NCBI RefSeq assembly: GCF_014655295.1
Contig: NZ_BNBI01000022.1
Span: 1 to 64,000, forward strand
Reading direction: 5' to 3'
Source of the DNA: Streptomyces fumanus
GTDB taxonomy: Bacteria > Actinomycetota > Actinomycetes > Streptomycetales > Streptomycetaceae
DNA: 64,000 nt
The position numbers were made by a program, and so were the translations under genes. The notes under the pieces are model-generated. The model searched no databases, had not been told where the DNA came from, and was given only the letters and a program-made list of their open reading frames with translations. Shown piece after piece: positions 25,442 to 34,282 of this stretch (position 1 is the first letter of the stretch; each line of letters starts with the position of its first letter).

Positions 25442-26161
25442 TTACCCGAGCCTGGGGCGGACTCCGAGTACCGCGCTGCCGACGCGTACATGTGTCGCTC
25501 CGGCGGCCACGGCCTGTTCGAGGTCCGCACTCATCCCTGCGGAGACCATGTTCGCAGCCGGATGAGCTCGGCGCAGGTGGGTCGACAAATCCATCAGCCG
25601 CTCGAAGGCGGCCTGTTGCCGCCCGGCGTACTCCCCCGTCAGCGGGGCCACGGTCATCAGGCCGTCCAGCCGGAGCCCCGGCGCCCCGGCGATCAGGCCG
25701 GCCAACTCCTCGATCCCCTCGGGGGCGACGCCGCCCCGCTCGCCGCGCCCGCTCGCCCCCGCGTCCAGGGCGACCTGGACCAGGCAGCCCAGTTCGCGGC
25801 CGGCCCGGACGGCCTCCTTCGACAGCGCGGTGACGAGCCGGGCACGGTCGACGGACTGCACCAAGTCGGCATAACCGACCACAGATCGTACCTTGTTGGT
25901 CTGCAACTGACCCACGAAGTGCCAGGTGAGCGGCAGATCCGCGCACTCGGCGGCCTTGGGCGCCGCGTCCTGGTCCCGGTTCTCGGCGACGTGCCGCACG
26001 CCCAGCTCCGCCAGGAACCGCACATCGCTCGCCGGGAACGTCTTGGTGACCACGATCAGGGTCACCTCCTCGCGCGCCCGGCCGGCCGCCGCGCAGGCGG
26101 TGGCGATGCGCTCCTCCACCTTCGCCAGATTCCCGGCGAGTTCGTCCTTACGGTCCGTCAT
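25442..26161 (-). CDS. YggS/PLPBP-family pyridoxal phosphate homeostasis protein
   Basis: A 239-residue cytoplasmic protein of the alanine-racemase-like TIM-barrel fold. The PLP-binding Lys is in LIVVTKTFPASDVRFL, the strand HFVGQLQTNKVR is the next signature, and the phosphate-binding end is MVSAGMSADLEQAVAAGATHVRVGSAVLG. The protein buffers vitamin B6 and amino acid pools in other bacteria and has no proven enzymatic activity. ATG at 26161. It follows the YlmD-like gene by 6 bp, the usual ftsZ-ylmD-yggS-sepF order. Confidence 0.94.
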   Translation of the reverse strand: MTDRKDELAGNLAKVEERIATACAAAGRAREEVTLIVVTKTFPASDVRFLAELGVRHVAENRDQDAAPKAAECADLPLTWHFVGQLQTNKVRSVVGYADLVQSVDRARLVTALSKEAVRAGRELGCLVQVALDAGASGRGERGGVAPEGIEELAGLIAGAPGLRLDGLMTVAPLTGEYAGRQQAAFERLMDLSTHLRRAHPAANMVSAGMSADLEQAVAAGATHVRVGSAVLGVRPRLG

Positions 26162-26167
26162 GCCCCA

Positions 26168-26905
26168 TCAGTCCAGCCACACATAGCCCGCCAGCCGCCC
26201 GGTGGTGCGGTCGCGGCGGTACGAGAAGTGATCCTTCGACTCCCGGGTGCACACCGGCGACCGCTCCCGGTCCCGCACCCCGAGCCGGTCGAGCTGGGCG
26301 TGCACCCCGGCGGCCACGTCGACCGCCGGCGTGCCCCAGCTCGTCTCGGCGTACGCCCCCGGCTCGACGGCGGCCACCTCGGCGCGCATCCGCTCCGGTA
26401 CCTCGTAGCACCGCCCGCACACGGCGGGTCCGGTGCGGGCGACGACGCGGGCGGGGTCGGCGCCGAGTTCCGTCATCGCCCGTACCGCGGCGGGGACCAC
26501 GCCGGCCACCAGGCCGGGCCGGCCCGCGTGGGCCGCGGCGGCGACGCCGGCCACCGGGTCGGCGAGCAGCACCGGCACGCAGTCCGCGGTGAGCACGGCG
26601 AGGGCGAGGCCCCGGGCGGTGGTGACGACCGCGTCGACCGACGGGACCGGGCGGTCCCCCCAGGGCGCGTCGACCACGGCGACCTCGGCGCCGTGCACCT
26701 GGTTCATCCAGACCACCCGGGCGGCGTCGAGGCCGAGCGCCTCGGCGGCCAGGCGGCGGTTGGTCCGCACGGCGCCGGGGTCGTCGCCGACCGCGCCGCC
26801 GAGATTCAGCTCCTCGTACGGAACGGCGCTCACCCCGCCCCACCGGTCGGTGAAGGCGAAGTGCGCGCCGTTCGGCGTGCTCGTCGCGGAGCGCTGTCCT
26901 ATCAC
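26168..26905 (-). CDS. YlmD / laccase-domain purine nucleoside phosphorylase family
   Basis: A 245-residue cytoplasmic protein of the YfiH/YlmD (former DUF152, Pgef) family. Metal-site and active-site marks are WMNQVHGAEV, LTADCVPVLLAD, AAHAGRPGLVAGVV and the Cys pair in GPAVCGRCYEVP. Family members phosphorolyse or deaminate purine nucleosides. The GTG start at 26905 overlaps the ftsZ stop in a GTGA arrangement, so it is translationally coupled to ftsZ. The linkage to ftsZ is conserved, but no division role is shown. Confidence 0.92.
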   Translation of the reverse strand: MIGQRSATSTPNGAHFAFTDRWGGVSAVPYEELNLGGAVGDDPGAVRTNRRLAAEALGLDAARVVWMNQVHGAEVAVVDAPWGDRPVPSVDAVVTTARGLALAVLTADCVPVLLADPVAGVAAAAHAGRPGLVAGVVPAAVRAMTELGADPARVVARTGPAVCGRCYEVPERMRAEVAAVEPGAYAETSWGTPAVDVAAGVHAQLDRLGVRDRERSPVCTRESKDHFSYRRDRTTGRLAGYVWLD

Positions 26906-28104
26906 TTCAGGAAGTCCGGCACGTCCAGTTCCTCGGCCGCGCTGTCCGAGTAGGTCCGCGACGGCGGGACCGGCGGCGGGGTGACCGGGGGCAGGTCGCT
27001 CACCGGCTCCGGCACGACCGGCTCGGGCTCCTCCTTCGGCTTGACGCTGCCGAGGGAGCCGAAGGACGGGCGGCTCTCGGGCTGCCGGGCCGGGGCGGCG
27101 GGCTCCTCGCGCTTGGCCGCGGCGGAGCCCAGCACGGTGTCCCGCTTGGCGGGCGGCTGGCCCCCGTCGAACCCGGCGGCGATCACGGTGACCCGGACCT
27201 CGTCGCCGAGGGCGTCGTCGATGACCGCGCCGAAGATGATGTTGGCCTCGGGGTGGGCGGCCTCGCTGACCAGTTGGGCGGCCTCGTTGATCTCGAACAG
27301 GCCGAGGTCGGAGCCGCCGGAGATGGAGAGCAGCACCCCGCGGGCGCCGTCGATGGAGGCTTCCAGCAGCGGCGAGGAGATCGCCATCTCGGCGGCGGCC
27401 ACCGCGCGGTCGTCGCCGCGGGCCGAGCCGATGCCCATCAGGGCGGAACCGGCCTCGGACATGACCGACTTGACGTCGGCGAAGTCCAGGTTGATCAGGC
27501 CGGGCGTGGTGATCAGGTCGGTGATGCCCTGCACACCGGAGAGCAGCACCTGGTCAGCCGACTTGAACGCGTCGAGCACGCTGACCTGGCGGTCCGAGAT
27601 GGACAGCAGCCGGTCGTTGGGGATGACGATGAGGGTGTCGACCTCTTCGCGCAGCTCGGCGATGCCGTCCTCGGCCTGGTTGGCGCGGCGCCGGCCCTCG
27701 AAGGTGAACGGGCGGGTGACCACGCCGATGGTGAGGGCGCCCAGCGAGCGGGCGATGTTGGCCACGACGGGCGCGCCGCCGGTGCCGGTGCCGCCGCCTT
27801 CACCGGCCGTCACGAAGACCATGTCGGCCCCCTTGAGGACCTCCTCGATCTCCTCGCGGTGGTCCTCGGCGGCCTTGCGGCCGACGGCCGGGTTGGCTCC
27901 GGCGCCGAGTCCGCGGGTGAGTTCACGGCCGACGTCCAGCTTGACGTCGGCGTCGCTCATCAACAGAGCTTGCGCGTCGGTGTTGATAGCGATGAACTCG
28001 ACGCCCTTGAGACCGACCTCGATCATCCGGTTGATGGCATTGACACCACCGCCGCCGACACCGATGACTTTGATGACTGCGAGGTAGTTCTGCGGTGCTG
28101 CCAC
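26902..28104 (-). CDS. ftsZ: cell division GTPase FtsZ
   Basis: The 400-residue tubulin homologue that forms Z-rings at vegetative cross-walls and sporulation ladders. GTP-binding elements are IGVGGGGVNAINRMI and the tubulin signature AGEGGGTGTGGAP; the T7 synergy loop is LINLDFADVKSVM. A disordered linker with Pro/Glu repeats precedes the C-terminal peptide DVPDFLK, which binds SepF and other partners. The GTG at 28104 (MAAPQNYLAVIK) follows GAGAGGCC. An in-frame extension to 28152 is discarded on ribosome-site and homologue-length grounds. A 298-bp leader separates it from ftsQ. Confidence 0.98.
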   Translation of the reverse strand: MAAPQNYLAVIKVIGVGGGGVNAINRMIEVGLKGVEFIAINTDAQALLMSDADVKLDVGRELTRGLGAGANPAVGRKAAEDHREEIEEVLKGADMVFVTAGEGGGTGTGGAPVVANIARSLGALTIGVVTRPFTFEGRRRANQAEDGIAELREEVDTLIVIPNDRLLSISDRQVSVLDAFKSADQVLLSGVQGITDLITTPGLINLDFADVKSVMSEAGSALMGIGSARGDDRAVAAAEMAISSPLLEASIDGARGVLLSISGGSDLGLFEINEAAQLVSEAAHPEANIIFGAVIDDALGDEVRVTVIAAGFDGGQPPAKRDTVLGSAAAKREEPAAPARQPESRPSFGSLGSVKPKEEPEPVVPEPVSDLPPVTPPPVPPSRTYSDSAAEELDVPDFLK

Positions 28105-28210
28105 GTCGAAGGCCTCTCGCCTCGAGTTACGTGTCGTCGGACCGGGAAGCAACTGCTGCCCCGCGATCCGGCGACTGATGCCGAATGGGACGGTCCGTAG
28201 CGCCGACCCG

Positions 28211-28235
28211 AACCCTAACCCTGAAGTTTAGGGTT
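28211..28235. repeat. inverted repeat in the ftsZ leader
   Basis: AACCCTAA (28211-28218) and TTAGGGTT (28228-28235) are exact reverse complements 9 nt apart. A partial extra AACCCT half-site overlaps them. The repeat lies about 107 bp upstream of the ftsZ start, downstream of the candidate promoter, so it could be an operator or an mRNA hairpin. Confidence 0.5.
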
Positions 28236-28271
28236 ACCAGTGTGTCCGTTCCTTGGAGTCTTCTGAACAGG

Positions 28272-28301
28272 ACACTAAGTCGACAAGCCGCGCGCGTTCA
28301 A
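28272..28301 (-). promoter_or_regulatory. candidate ftsZ promoter
   Basis: On the - strand TTGAAC (28296-28301) and TAGTGT (28272-28277) are separated by 18 bp, close to the HrdB-type TTGAC / TANNNT pattern. A transcript would start near 28265, about 160 nt before the ftsZ GTG. No experiment is available here. Confidence 0.4.
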
Positions 28302-28402
28302 CGAACACGCCGAACCTCCCGTTTTTCTTTTCACCCTATGTGATCAGCCGTAGCGGTGCCCAACCAGGGTGCTGGCCTGCACGGATGTGCGTCAACTACC
28401 CG

Positions 28403-29197
28403 TCAACTCCCGGATGACGCCGGGGCGGTGGGAACGCTGACGTCGAAGTGCCGCGCGTCCGGCTCCGCTTTCATCAGCGCGATCAGCGCGCGGGCCTTCG
28501 CGCGGCCCTGCTCGGCGCTGCCCCACACCACGGTCCGGCCGTCGGTCAACTCCAGCGCGATGTCGTCGTAGGAACCCACCGTGACCAGGCGTGTCTCGCG
28601 GGCGACGGGGGCCGGGACGCGGTCCGCGACCGCGACCGCCGCCCGGGTCAGCCGGTCCTCGCCGAACCGCCGCACACTGGCCGCCGCCGAACCCGGCCGG
28701 GACACTGCCATTTTCAGAACGGGGACGCCTTTCGGGGCGCGAGAAACCGTGGCGAAACGGACACCTTTCTTGTCCACTTCCACGTACTTTTCGCCTTTTC
28801 GCACCACCAGAACCGGGGTGCGCTCGGTCACTTCCAGTCCGATTCCGTGCGGCCAGTCCCGGGTGACCTCGGCCGTGTCGATCCGGGGCAGATTCCGCTT
28901 CAGCCGCGCCTCGATCGCCTCGGTGTCGACGGAGACCAGCGGCTCGCCGACCGGTACGCCGGCGGCCTCGCGCACCTGGGCGGGGGTCAGGACGGAGGTG
29001 CCGGAGACCGGGACCTGTTCCACCCGCAGCCAGTCGGAGCCGTACAGCAGCCAGAGCGTGACGGCGGCCAGCAGCACCAGGACGGCGGCCGGCCCGGCGA
29101 CCGCGCGCGGCCGGGGCGGCCACAGACGCCGCCTGTGGGGCGGGCCGGACGACTCCCGCTGACGGTCACCGCGCCCGGCGGTGGTCGTTCCGGCCAC
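28403..29197 (-). CDS. ftsQ: cell division protein FtsQ
   Basis: A 264-residue bitopic divisome protein. A basic cytosolic N-terminus of about 31 residues (DRQRESSGPPHRRRLWPPRPR) is followed by one membrane helix (AGPAAVLVLLAAVTLWLLY). The POTRA domain starts at DWLRVEQVPVSGTSVLTPAQVREAAGV, and the beta domain contains RDWPHGIGLEVTERTPVLVVRKG. FtsQ links FtsL and DivIC to the septal synthase FtsW-FtsI. GTG at 29197 behind GGAAGGCAGGGAGC. It is 25 bp after murG. Confidence 0.95.
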   Translation of the reverse strand: MAGTTTAGRGDRQRESSGPPHRRRLWPPRPRAVAGPAAVLVLLAAVTLWLLYGSDWLRVEQVPVSGTSVLTPAQVREAAGVPVGEPLVSVDTEAIEARLKRNLPRIDTAEVTRDWPHGIGLEVTERTPVLVVRKGEKYVEVDKKGVRFATVSRAPKGVPVLKMAVSRPGSAAASVRRFGEDRLTRAAVAVADRVPAPVARETRLVTVGSYDDIALELTDGRTVVWGSAEQGRAKARALIALMKAEPDARHFDVSVPTAPASSGS

Positions 29198-29222
29198 GCT
29201 CCCTGCCTTCCGTCAGCCCTGA

Positions 29223-30317
29223 CTAGCGGTGCGCACGGGCGGCGACCGCCTCGTACACCATGCCGACGAGGAGGTCGTCGGCGTCCCGGCGGCCGAACTC
29301 GGCGGCGGCGCGGGACATCTCGTACAGCCGGTGCGGGTCGGCGAGCACGGGCAGTACGTTCTGCTGGACCCATTCGGGCGTCAGTTCCGCGTCGTCGACC
29401 AGCAGTCCGCCGCCGGCCTTGACCACCGGCTGGGCGTTCAGCCGCTGTTCGCCGTTGCCGATGGGCAGCGGGACGTAGGCGGCCGGGAGTCCGACGGCGG
29501 AGAGTTCGGCGACGGTCATCGCGCCCGCGCGGCAGAGCATCATGTCGGCCGCGGCGTACGCGAGGTCCATCCGGTCCAGATAACTTACCGGGATGTACGG
29601 GGGCATCCCCGGCATCTGGTGGACCTGCGGCAGTTCGTTCTTCGGGCCGACCGCGTGCAGGATCTGGATGCCGGCCTGCTGGAGCCAGGGCGCGACCTGC
29701 TGGACCACCTCGTTGAGGCGGCGGGCGCCCTGTGAGCCGCCGGAGACCAGCAGCGTCGGCAGGTTGGGGTCCAGCCCGAACGCGGCGCGGGCCTGGGGCC
29801 GCACCGCCGCCCGGTCCAGGGTGGCGATGGAGCGGCGCAGCGGGATGCCGATGTACCGGGCGTTGCGCAGCTTGCTGTCGGGGGTGGAGACGGCGACCTG
29901 GCTGGCGTACCGCGAGCCGATCTTGTTGGCCAGGCCGGGGCGGGCGTTGGCCTCGTGGATGACGATCGGCACCCCCAGCCGCTTGGCGGCGAGGTAGCCG
30001 GGCAGGGCGACGTAGCCGCCGAAGCCGACCACGGCGTCCGCCTTGGTGCGCTCCAGGATCTGCTCGGTCGCCTTGATGGTGCCGCGCAGCCGGCCCGGGA
30101 CGGTGATCAGCTCGGGGGTGGGCTTGCGCGGCAGCGGTACGGCGGGGATCAGCGCCAGTTCGTACCCTCGCTCGGGTACGAGACGGGTCTCCAGGCCGCG
30201 CTCCGTGCCCAGGGCCGTGATGCCCACGGTCGGGTCCTGCCTGCGCAGGGCGTCCGCGAGGGCGAGCGCGGGCTCGATGTGGCCCGCGGTTCCTCCGCCG
30301 GCGAGTACGACATGCAC
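29223..30317 (-). CDS. murG: undecaprenyldiphospho-muramoylpentapeptide GlcNAc transferase
   Basis: A 364-residue peripheral membrane GT-B glycosyltransferase that adds GlcNAc to lipid I to make lipid II. The first G loop is HVVLAGGGTAGHIEPALALADAL. GFGGYVALPGYLAAKRLGVPIVIHEANARPGLANK holds the acceptor-site Glu. LLVSGGSQGARRLNEVV and DMMLCRAGAMTVAELSAVGLPAAYVPLP bind UDP-GlcNAc. GTG at 30317 lies 6 bp after the ftsW stop. Length is normal. Confidence 0.97.
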   Translation of the reverse strand: MHVVLAGGGTAGHIEPALALADALRRQDPTVGITALGTERGLETRLVPERGYELALIPAVPLPRKPTPELITVPGRLRGTIKATEQILERTKADAVVGFGGYVALPGYLAAKRLGVPIVIHEANARPGLANKIGSRYASQVAVSTPDSKLRNARYIGIPLRRSIATLDRAAVRPQARAAFGLDPNLPTLLVSGGSQGARRLNEVVQQVAPWLQQAGIQILHAVGPKNELPQVHQMPGMPPYIPVSYLDRMDLAYAAADMMLCRAGAMTVAELSAVGLPAAYVPLPIGNGEQRLNAQPVVKAGGGLLVDDAELTPEWVQQNVLPVLADPHRLYEMSRAAAEFGRRDADDLLVGMVYEAVAARAHR

Positions 30318-30323
30318 CGAAAT

Positions 30324-31694
30324 TCACCGCTCTCCGGACGAGCGCGCCGCCGAGGCACGCCGTCGCATCGTGTTCCAACTCCGGGGACTCCCCTTGGACC
30401 CGGTGCCCCCGGCCCCCCGCTTTCTACCAAAGCGAGGTTGCCGCATCGCAAGCGCCGCCCGCGCAGCGGGCTCGTCGCGCGCGAAGGCGATCAGCAGCCC
30501 GATGGCGAACATGGTCGGCAGCAGGGCGGACCCTCCGTAGGAGAACAGCGGGAGCGGGACGCCGGCGATCGGCAGCAGCCCGAGGACCGCACCGATGTTG
30601 ATCACGGCCTGGGCCGTGATCCAGGTGGTCACGCCTCCCGCGGCATACCTCACGAAGGGGTCCTCCGTGCGTCCGGCCACGCGGATACCCGCATAGCCTA
30701 GAGCCGCGAACAGGGCGAGTACCGACAGCGTGCCCGCCAGGCCCAGTTCCTCACCGGTGACGGCGAAGATGAAGTCGGTGTGCGCCTCGGGCAGTTGACC
30801 CCATTTCTCCACGCTGGCGCCGAGTCCGGAGCCGAACAGCCCGCCCGAGGCGAGGGCGTAGATGCCGTGCACCGCCTGCCAGCAGGAGTCGCCCGGGCCC
30901 GGGTCGGTGGCGCCGATGCAGGCGAGCCGGGCCATCCGGTTGGGGCTGGTCTTGATGAGGATCACGCCGAGCAGCGCGGCCACCGACAGCACCCCGGCGA
31001 ACAGCCGGGTGGGCGCCCCCGCCAGCCACAGCAGGCCGAACAGGATCGCCGTCAGGATGATCGCGGTGCCCATGTCACCGCCCATCATGATCAGCCCGAG
31101 CAGCATGAAGGCGACCGGCGCCAGCGGCACCAGCATGTGCTTCCACTGGGTCAGCAGCCTCTTGTCCTGCTTGCGGGCGAGCAGGTCGGCCCCCCACAGC
31201 ACCAGGGCGAGCTTGCCGAACTCGCTGGGCTGGAGCTGGAACGGGCCGCCGACGGAGATCCAGTTCTGGTTGCCGTTGACCGACCGCCCTATCCCCGGCA
31301 CCTGCACCAGGGCCATCAGGAAGACGGCACCGGCGAGTATCGGGTAGGCCAGTGCCCGGTGCAGCCTGATCGGCATCCGCATCGCGGCGGCCAGCAGCCC
31401 CGCGCCGAGCGCGGCGGCCAGGAACTGCTTGCGGAAGAAGTACGAACCCGGCAGCGACAACTGCAGCGCGGTGATCTGGGAGGCGGAGTACACCATCACC
31501 AGGCCCAGCACGGTGATCAGCGAGCTGCCGCCGAGGATCAGGTAGTACGCGGTCAGCGGCCGGTCCCAGGCGCGGCGCAGCCTGGTGACGAGCCGCACCG
31601 CCGGGTTGTCGCGGGCCGGCCGCGGGGCGGGGGGCCGCCCGGCGGCGCGCTGCGCGGGCGGACGTCCGGTACGGCTACCGGGACTACCGGGCAT
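30324..31694 (-). CDS. ftsW: septal peptidoglycan polymerase FtsW (SEDS family)
   Basis: A 456-residue glycosyltransferase that polymerises lipid II at the septum together with FtsI. The cytosolic N-terminal extension is basic and Pro-rich (about 45 residues). About ten membrane helices follow. Conserved SEDS parts are VNGNQNWISVGGPFQLQPSEFGKLALVLW, the large extracellular loop with EKWGQLPEAHTDFIFAVTGEELG (containing the catalytic Asp region), and INIGAVLGLLPIAGVPLPLFSYGGSAL. The tail is Arg/Ser-rich. ATG at 31694, 75 bp after murD. Confidence 0.96.
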   Translation of the reverse strand: MPGSPGSRTGRPPAQRAAGRPPAPRPARDNPAVRLVTRLRRAWDRPLTAYYLILGGSSLITVLGLVMVYSASQITALQLSLPGSYFFRKQFLAAALGAGLLAAAMRMPIRLHRALAYPILAGAVFLMALVQVPGIGRSVNGNQNWISVGGPFQLQPSEFGKLALVLWGADLLARKQDKRLLTQWKHMLVPLAPVAFMLLGLIMMGGDMGTAIILTAILFGLLWLAGAPTRLFAGVLSVAALLGVILIKTSPNRMARLACIGATDPGPGDSCWQAVHGIYALASGGLFGSGLGASVEKWGQLPEAHTDFIFAVTGEELGLAGTLSVLALFAALGYAGIRVAGRTEDPFVRYAAGGVTTWITAQAVINIGAVLGLLPIAGVPLPLFSYGGSALLPTMFAIGLLIAFARDEPAARAALAMRQPRFGRKRGAGGTGSKGSPRSWNTMRRRASAARSSGER

Positions 31695-31769
31695 AGCGGC
31701 CTCCGCTGTACGTCGGCCTGGACCGTCCCACGCGTCCCTCCCAGGGTCGCCCGGCGCAGGCGGCCGGGT

Positions 31770-33191
31770 CTACAGGGCGGCGAGTTCGCGAACGGCCTCC
31801 GCGAACGCGTCACCGCGCTGGTTGTAGTTGGCGAACATGTCCATGGAAGCGCAGGCCGGGGCCAGCAGCACCGTGTCGCCGGGCCGGGCGAGCCGCCGCG
31901 CCTCCTGGACCGCCTGGAGCATCGCCCCAGTGTCGGTCCGGTCGAGGTCGACGACCGGGACCTGGGGGGCGTGTCGCGTCAGGGCTTCGCGGATCAGCGC
32001 GCGGTCGGCGCCGATCAGCACCACCCCGCGCAGCCGGTGCGCCGCGCCCGCGACCAGTTCGTCGAAGGTCGCGCCCTTGGCCAGGCCGCCCGCGATCCAC
32101 ACCACCGACCCGTACGCCGCCAACGACGCCTCGGCGGCGTGGGTGTTGGTGGCCTTGGAGTCGTCGACGTACGCCACCTGGTCCACGTCCGCGACGTGCG
32201 CGATGCGGTGGGCGTCGGGGGTGAAGGCGCGCAGCCCGTCGCGGACCGCGGCCGGGGGGACGCCGTAGGCGCGGGCGAGGGCCGCGGCGGCGAGCGCGTT
32301 GGCGATGTTGTGCGGGGCCGGCGGGCGCACGTCGGAGACCTCGGCCAGCTCCTGGGCGTTCTTCTGCCGGTCGGCGACGAAGGCCCGGTCGACCAGGATG
32401 CCGTCCACCACGCCGAGTTGGGAGGGCGCCGGGGTGCCGAGGGTGAAGCCGATGGCCCGGCAGCCCTCCTCGACGTCGGCCGCGCGGACCAGGTCCTCGG
32501 TGGCCTTGTCGGCCGCGTTGTAGACGCAGGCGACCCGGTTGCCCTCGTAGATCCGGCCCTTGTCGGCGGCGTACGCCTCCATGGAGCCGTGCCAGTCGAG
32601 GTGGTCGGGGGCGAGGTTGAGGACGGCGGCCGAGTGGGCGCGCAGCGAGGGCGCCCAGTGGAGCTGGTAGCTGGACAGCTCCACCGCCAGCACGTCGTAC
32701 TCCTGCTCGCCGGTGACCGCGTCCAGCAGGGAGACGCCGATGTTGCCGACGGCGGCGGTGCGCAGGCCCGCCGCGGTGAGGATCGACGCGAGCATCCGGA
32801 CGGTGGTGGTCTTGCCGTTGGTGCCGGTGACGGCCAGCCAGGGCGCGGCGTTCTCGCCCCGCAGCCGCCAGGCCAGTTCGACGTCGCCCCAGACCGGGAC
32901 GCCGGCCTCGCGCGCCGCGGTGAACAGCGGCTTGTCGGGCCGCCAGCCGGGGGCGGTGACGACGAGGTCGGTGCCCTCGGGCAGGGTGTCGCCGTCACCG
33001 AGGCGCACGGTGACACCGAGCTCCTCCAACGGGGCCGCCTGCGCCCGGGCGCGCTCGTCGGCGCCGTCGGCGACGACGGTCACGCGGGCGCCCAGGCCGC
33101 TGAGCACCTTGGCCGCCGGGACGCCGGAGACGCCGAGTCCGGCGACGGTGACGTGCTTGCCCTGGAAGTCCGGGGACGCCGATTCGGTCAC
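31770..33191 (-). CDS. murD: UDP-N-acetylmuramoyl-alanine:D-glutamate ligase
   Basis: A 473-residue cytoplasmic Mur ligase that adds D-Glu to UDP-MurNAc-L-Ala. N-terminal UDP-binding domain VTVAGLGVSGVPAAKVLSGLG; ATP P-loop WLAVTGTNGKTTTVRML; central motif NLAPDHLDWHGSMEAYAADKGRIYEG; and C-terminal domain with HRIAHVADVDQVAYVDDSKATNTHAAEASL. The GTG at 33191 overlaps the mraY stop (GTGA, 33188-33191). A much longer open frame through mraY is shadow sequence and should not be read as an MraY-MurD fusion. Confidence 0.97.
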   Translation of the reverse strand: MTESASPDFQGKHVTVAGLGVSGVPAAKVLSGLGARVTVVADGADERARAQAAPLEELGVTVRLGDGDTLPEGTDLVVTAPGWRPDKPLFTAAREAGVPVWGDVELAWRLRGENAAPWLAVTGTNGKTTTVRMLASILTAAGLRTAAVGNIGVSLLDAVTGEQEYDVLAVELSSYQLHWAPSLRAHSAAVLNLAPDHLDWHGSMEAYAADKGRIYEGNRVACVYNAADKATEDLVRAADVEEGCRAIGFTLGTPAPSQLGVVDGILVDRAFVADRQKNAQELAEVSDVRPPAPHNIANALAAAALARAYGVPPAAVRDGLRAFTPDAHRIAHVADVDQVAYVDDSKATNTHAAEASLAAYGSVVWIAGGLAKGATFDELVAGAAHRLRGVVLIGADRALIREALTRHAPQVPVVDLDRTDTGAMLQAVQEARRLARPGDTVLLAPACASMDMFANYNQRGDAFAEAVRELAAL

Positions 33192-34282
33192 TTGTCCGCT
33201 GCCCATCCCGCGTAGAAGAGGCCCAGTCCGACGATCACGCAGATGCCCTGGATGATCCAGAAGCGGACCACGACAAGGACCTCGGACCAGCCTTTGAGTT
33301 CGAAGTGGTGCTGGAGCGGTGCCATCCGGAAGACCCGCTTGCCGGTCATCTTGAACGAGCCGACCTGGATGACCACCGACATGGTGATCAGGACGAACAG
33401 ACCGCCGAGGATGGCCATCAGCAGCTCGGTGCGCGAGCAGATCGCCAGACCCGCCAGCACGCCGCCGAGCGCCAGCGAACCGGTGTCGCCCATGAAGATC
33501 TTGGCCGGCGAGGTGTTCCACCACAGGAAGCCGAGGCAGGCGCCCATCAGCGCGGAGGCGACCACCGCGAGGTCGAGCGGGTCGCGCACCTCGTAGCAGG
33601 CGCCCGGGTTGGTGAGGGTCTGCGCGTTGGCGCAGGACTCCTGGAACTGCCAGACGCCGATGAAGGTGTAGGCGCCGAAGACGAAGACGGAGGCGCCGGT
33701 GGCCAGGCCGTCCAGACCGTCCGTCAGGTTCACGCCGTTCGACATCGCCAGGATCATGAACAGCGCCCAGACCACGAACAGCACCGGGCCGATGGTCCAG
33801 CCGAAGTCCGTGATGAACGACAGCTTGGTGGAGGCCGGGGTGTTGCCCCGGTTGTCCGCGAACTGCAGCGAGAGCACCGCGAAGGCGATGCCGACGATCA
33901 ACTGGCCGGCCATCTTCGCCTTGGCCCGCAGGCCCAGCGACCGCCGCTTGACGATCTTGATGTAGTCGTCCAGGAAGCCGACCAGGCCCATGCCGACCAT
34001 CAGGCCGAGCACCAGCAGTCCGGAGAAGGTCGGCGCCGCGTCCGCCTTGGGGTCCAGATAGCCGGTGATCACCTTGGCCAGGAAGTACGCGGCGACCGTG
34101 GCCAGGATGAAGGCGATGCCGCCCATGGTCGGCGTACCGCGCTTGCTGGCGTGCTCGCGCGGGCCGTCGTCGCGGATGTACTGGCCGTAGCCCTTGCGGG
34201 CCAGCAGCTTGATCAGCAGCGGAGTGCCGATCAGGGTCAGGAACAGCCCGAGGACACCTGCGAACAGGATCTGCTTCATCAT
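33188..34282 (-). CDS. mraY: phospho-MurNAc-pentapeptide translocase
   Basis: A 364-residue membrane enzyme that makes lipid I from UDP-MurNAc-pentapeptide and undecaprenyl phosphate. There are about ten helices. The catalytic Asp pair is in GLVGFLDDYIKIVKRRSLGL, the third acidic motif in NGVNLTDGLDGLATG, and the uridine-binding loop in NTSPAKIFMGDTGSLALGG. The N-terminal cytoplasmic loop HASKRGTPTMGGIAF is typical. Start ATG at 34282 (ATGATGAAG) overlaps the murF stop; the second ATG is possible. Confidence 0.98.
   Translation of the reverse strand: MMKQILFAGVLGLFLTLIGTPLLIKLLARKGYGQYIRDDGPREHASKRGTPTMGGIAFILATVAAYFLAKVITGYLDPKADAAPTFSGLLVLGLMVGMGLVGFLDDYIKIVKRRSLGLRAKAKMAGQLIVGIAFAVLSLQFADNRGNTPASTKLSFITDFGWTIGPVLFVVWALFMILAMSNGVNLTDGLDGLATGASVFVFGAYTFIGVWQFQESCANAQTLTNPGACYEVRDPLDLAVVASALMGACLGFLWWNTSPAKIFMGDTGSLALGGVLAGLAICSRTELLMAILGGLFVLITMSVVIQVGSFKMTGKRVFRMAPLQHHFELKGWSEVLVVVRFWIIQGICVIVGLGLFYAGWAADK

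Larger units (their letters stand above)
28105..28402 (-). promoter_or_regulatory. ftsZ promoter and leader region
   Basis: The only long gap inside the dcw cluster, where ftsZ is known to have several promoters in Streptomyces. Visible elements are a candidate promoter (28272-28301), an AACCCTAA / TTAGGGTT inverted repeat (28211-28235) and two GACAC pentamers (28242-28246 on the - strand, 28271-28275 on the + strand). GACAC is the core of WhiA binding sites. The run CCCGTTTTTCTTTTCACCC (28318-28336) is unusually A+T rich. Confidence 0.6.
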
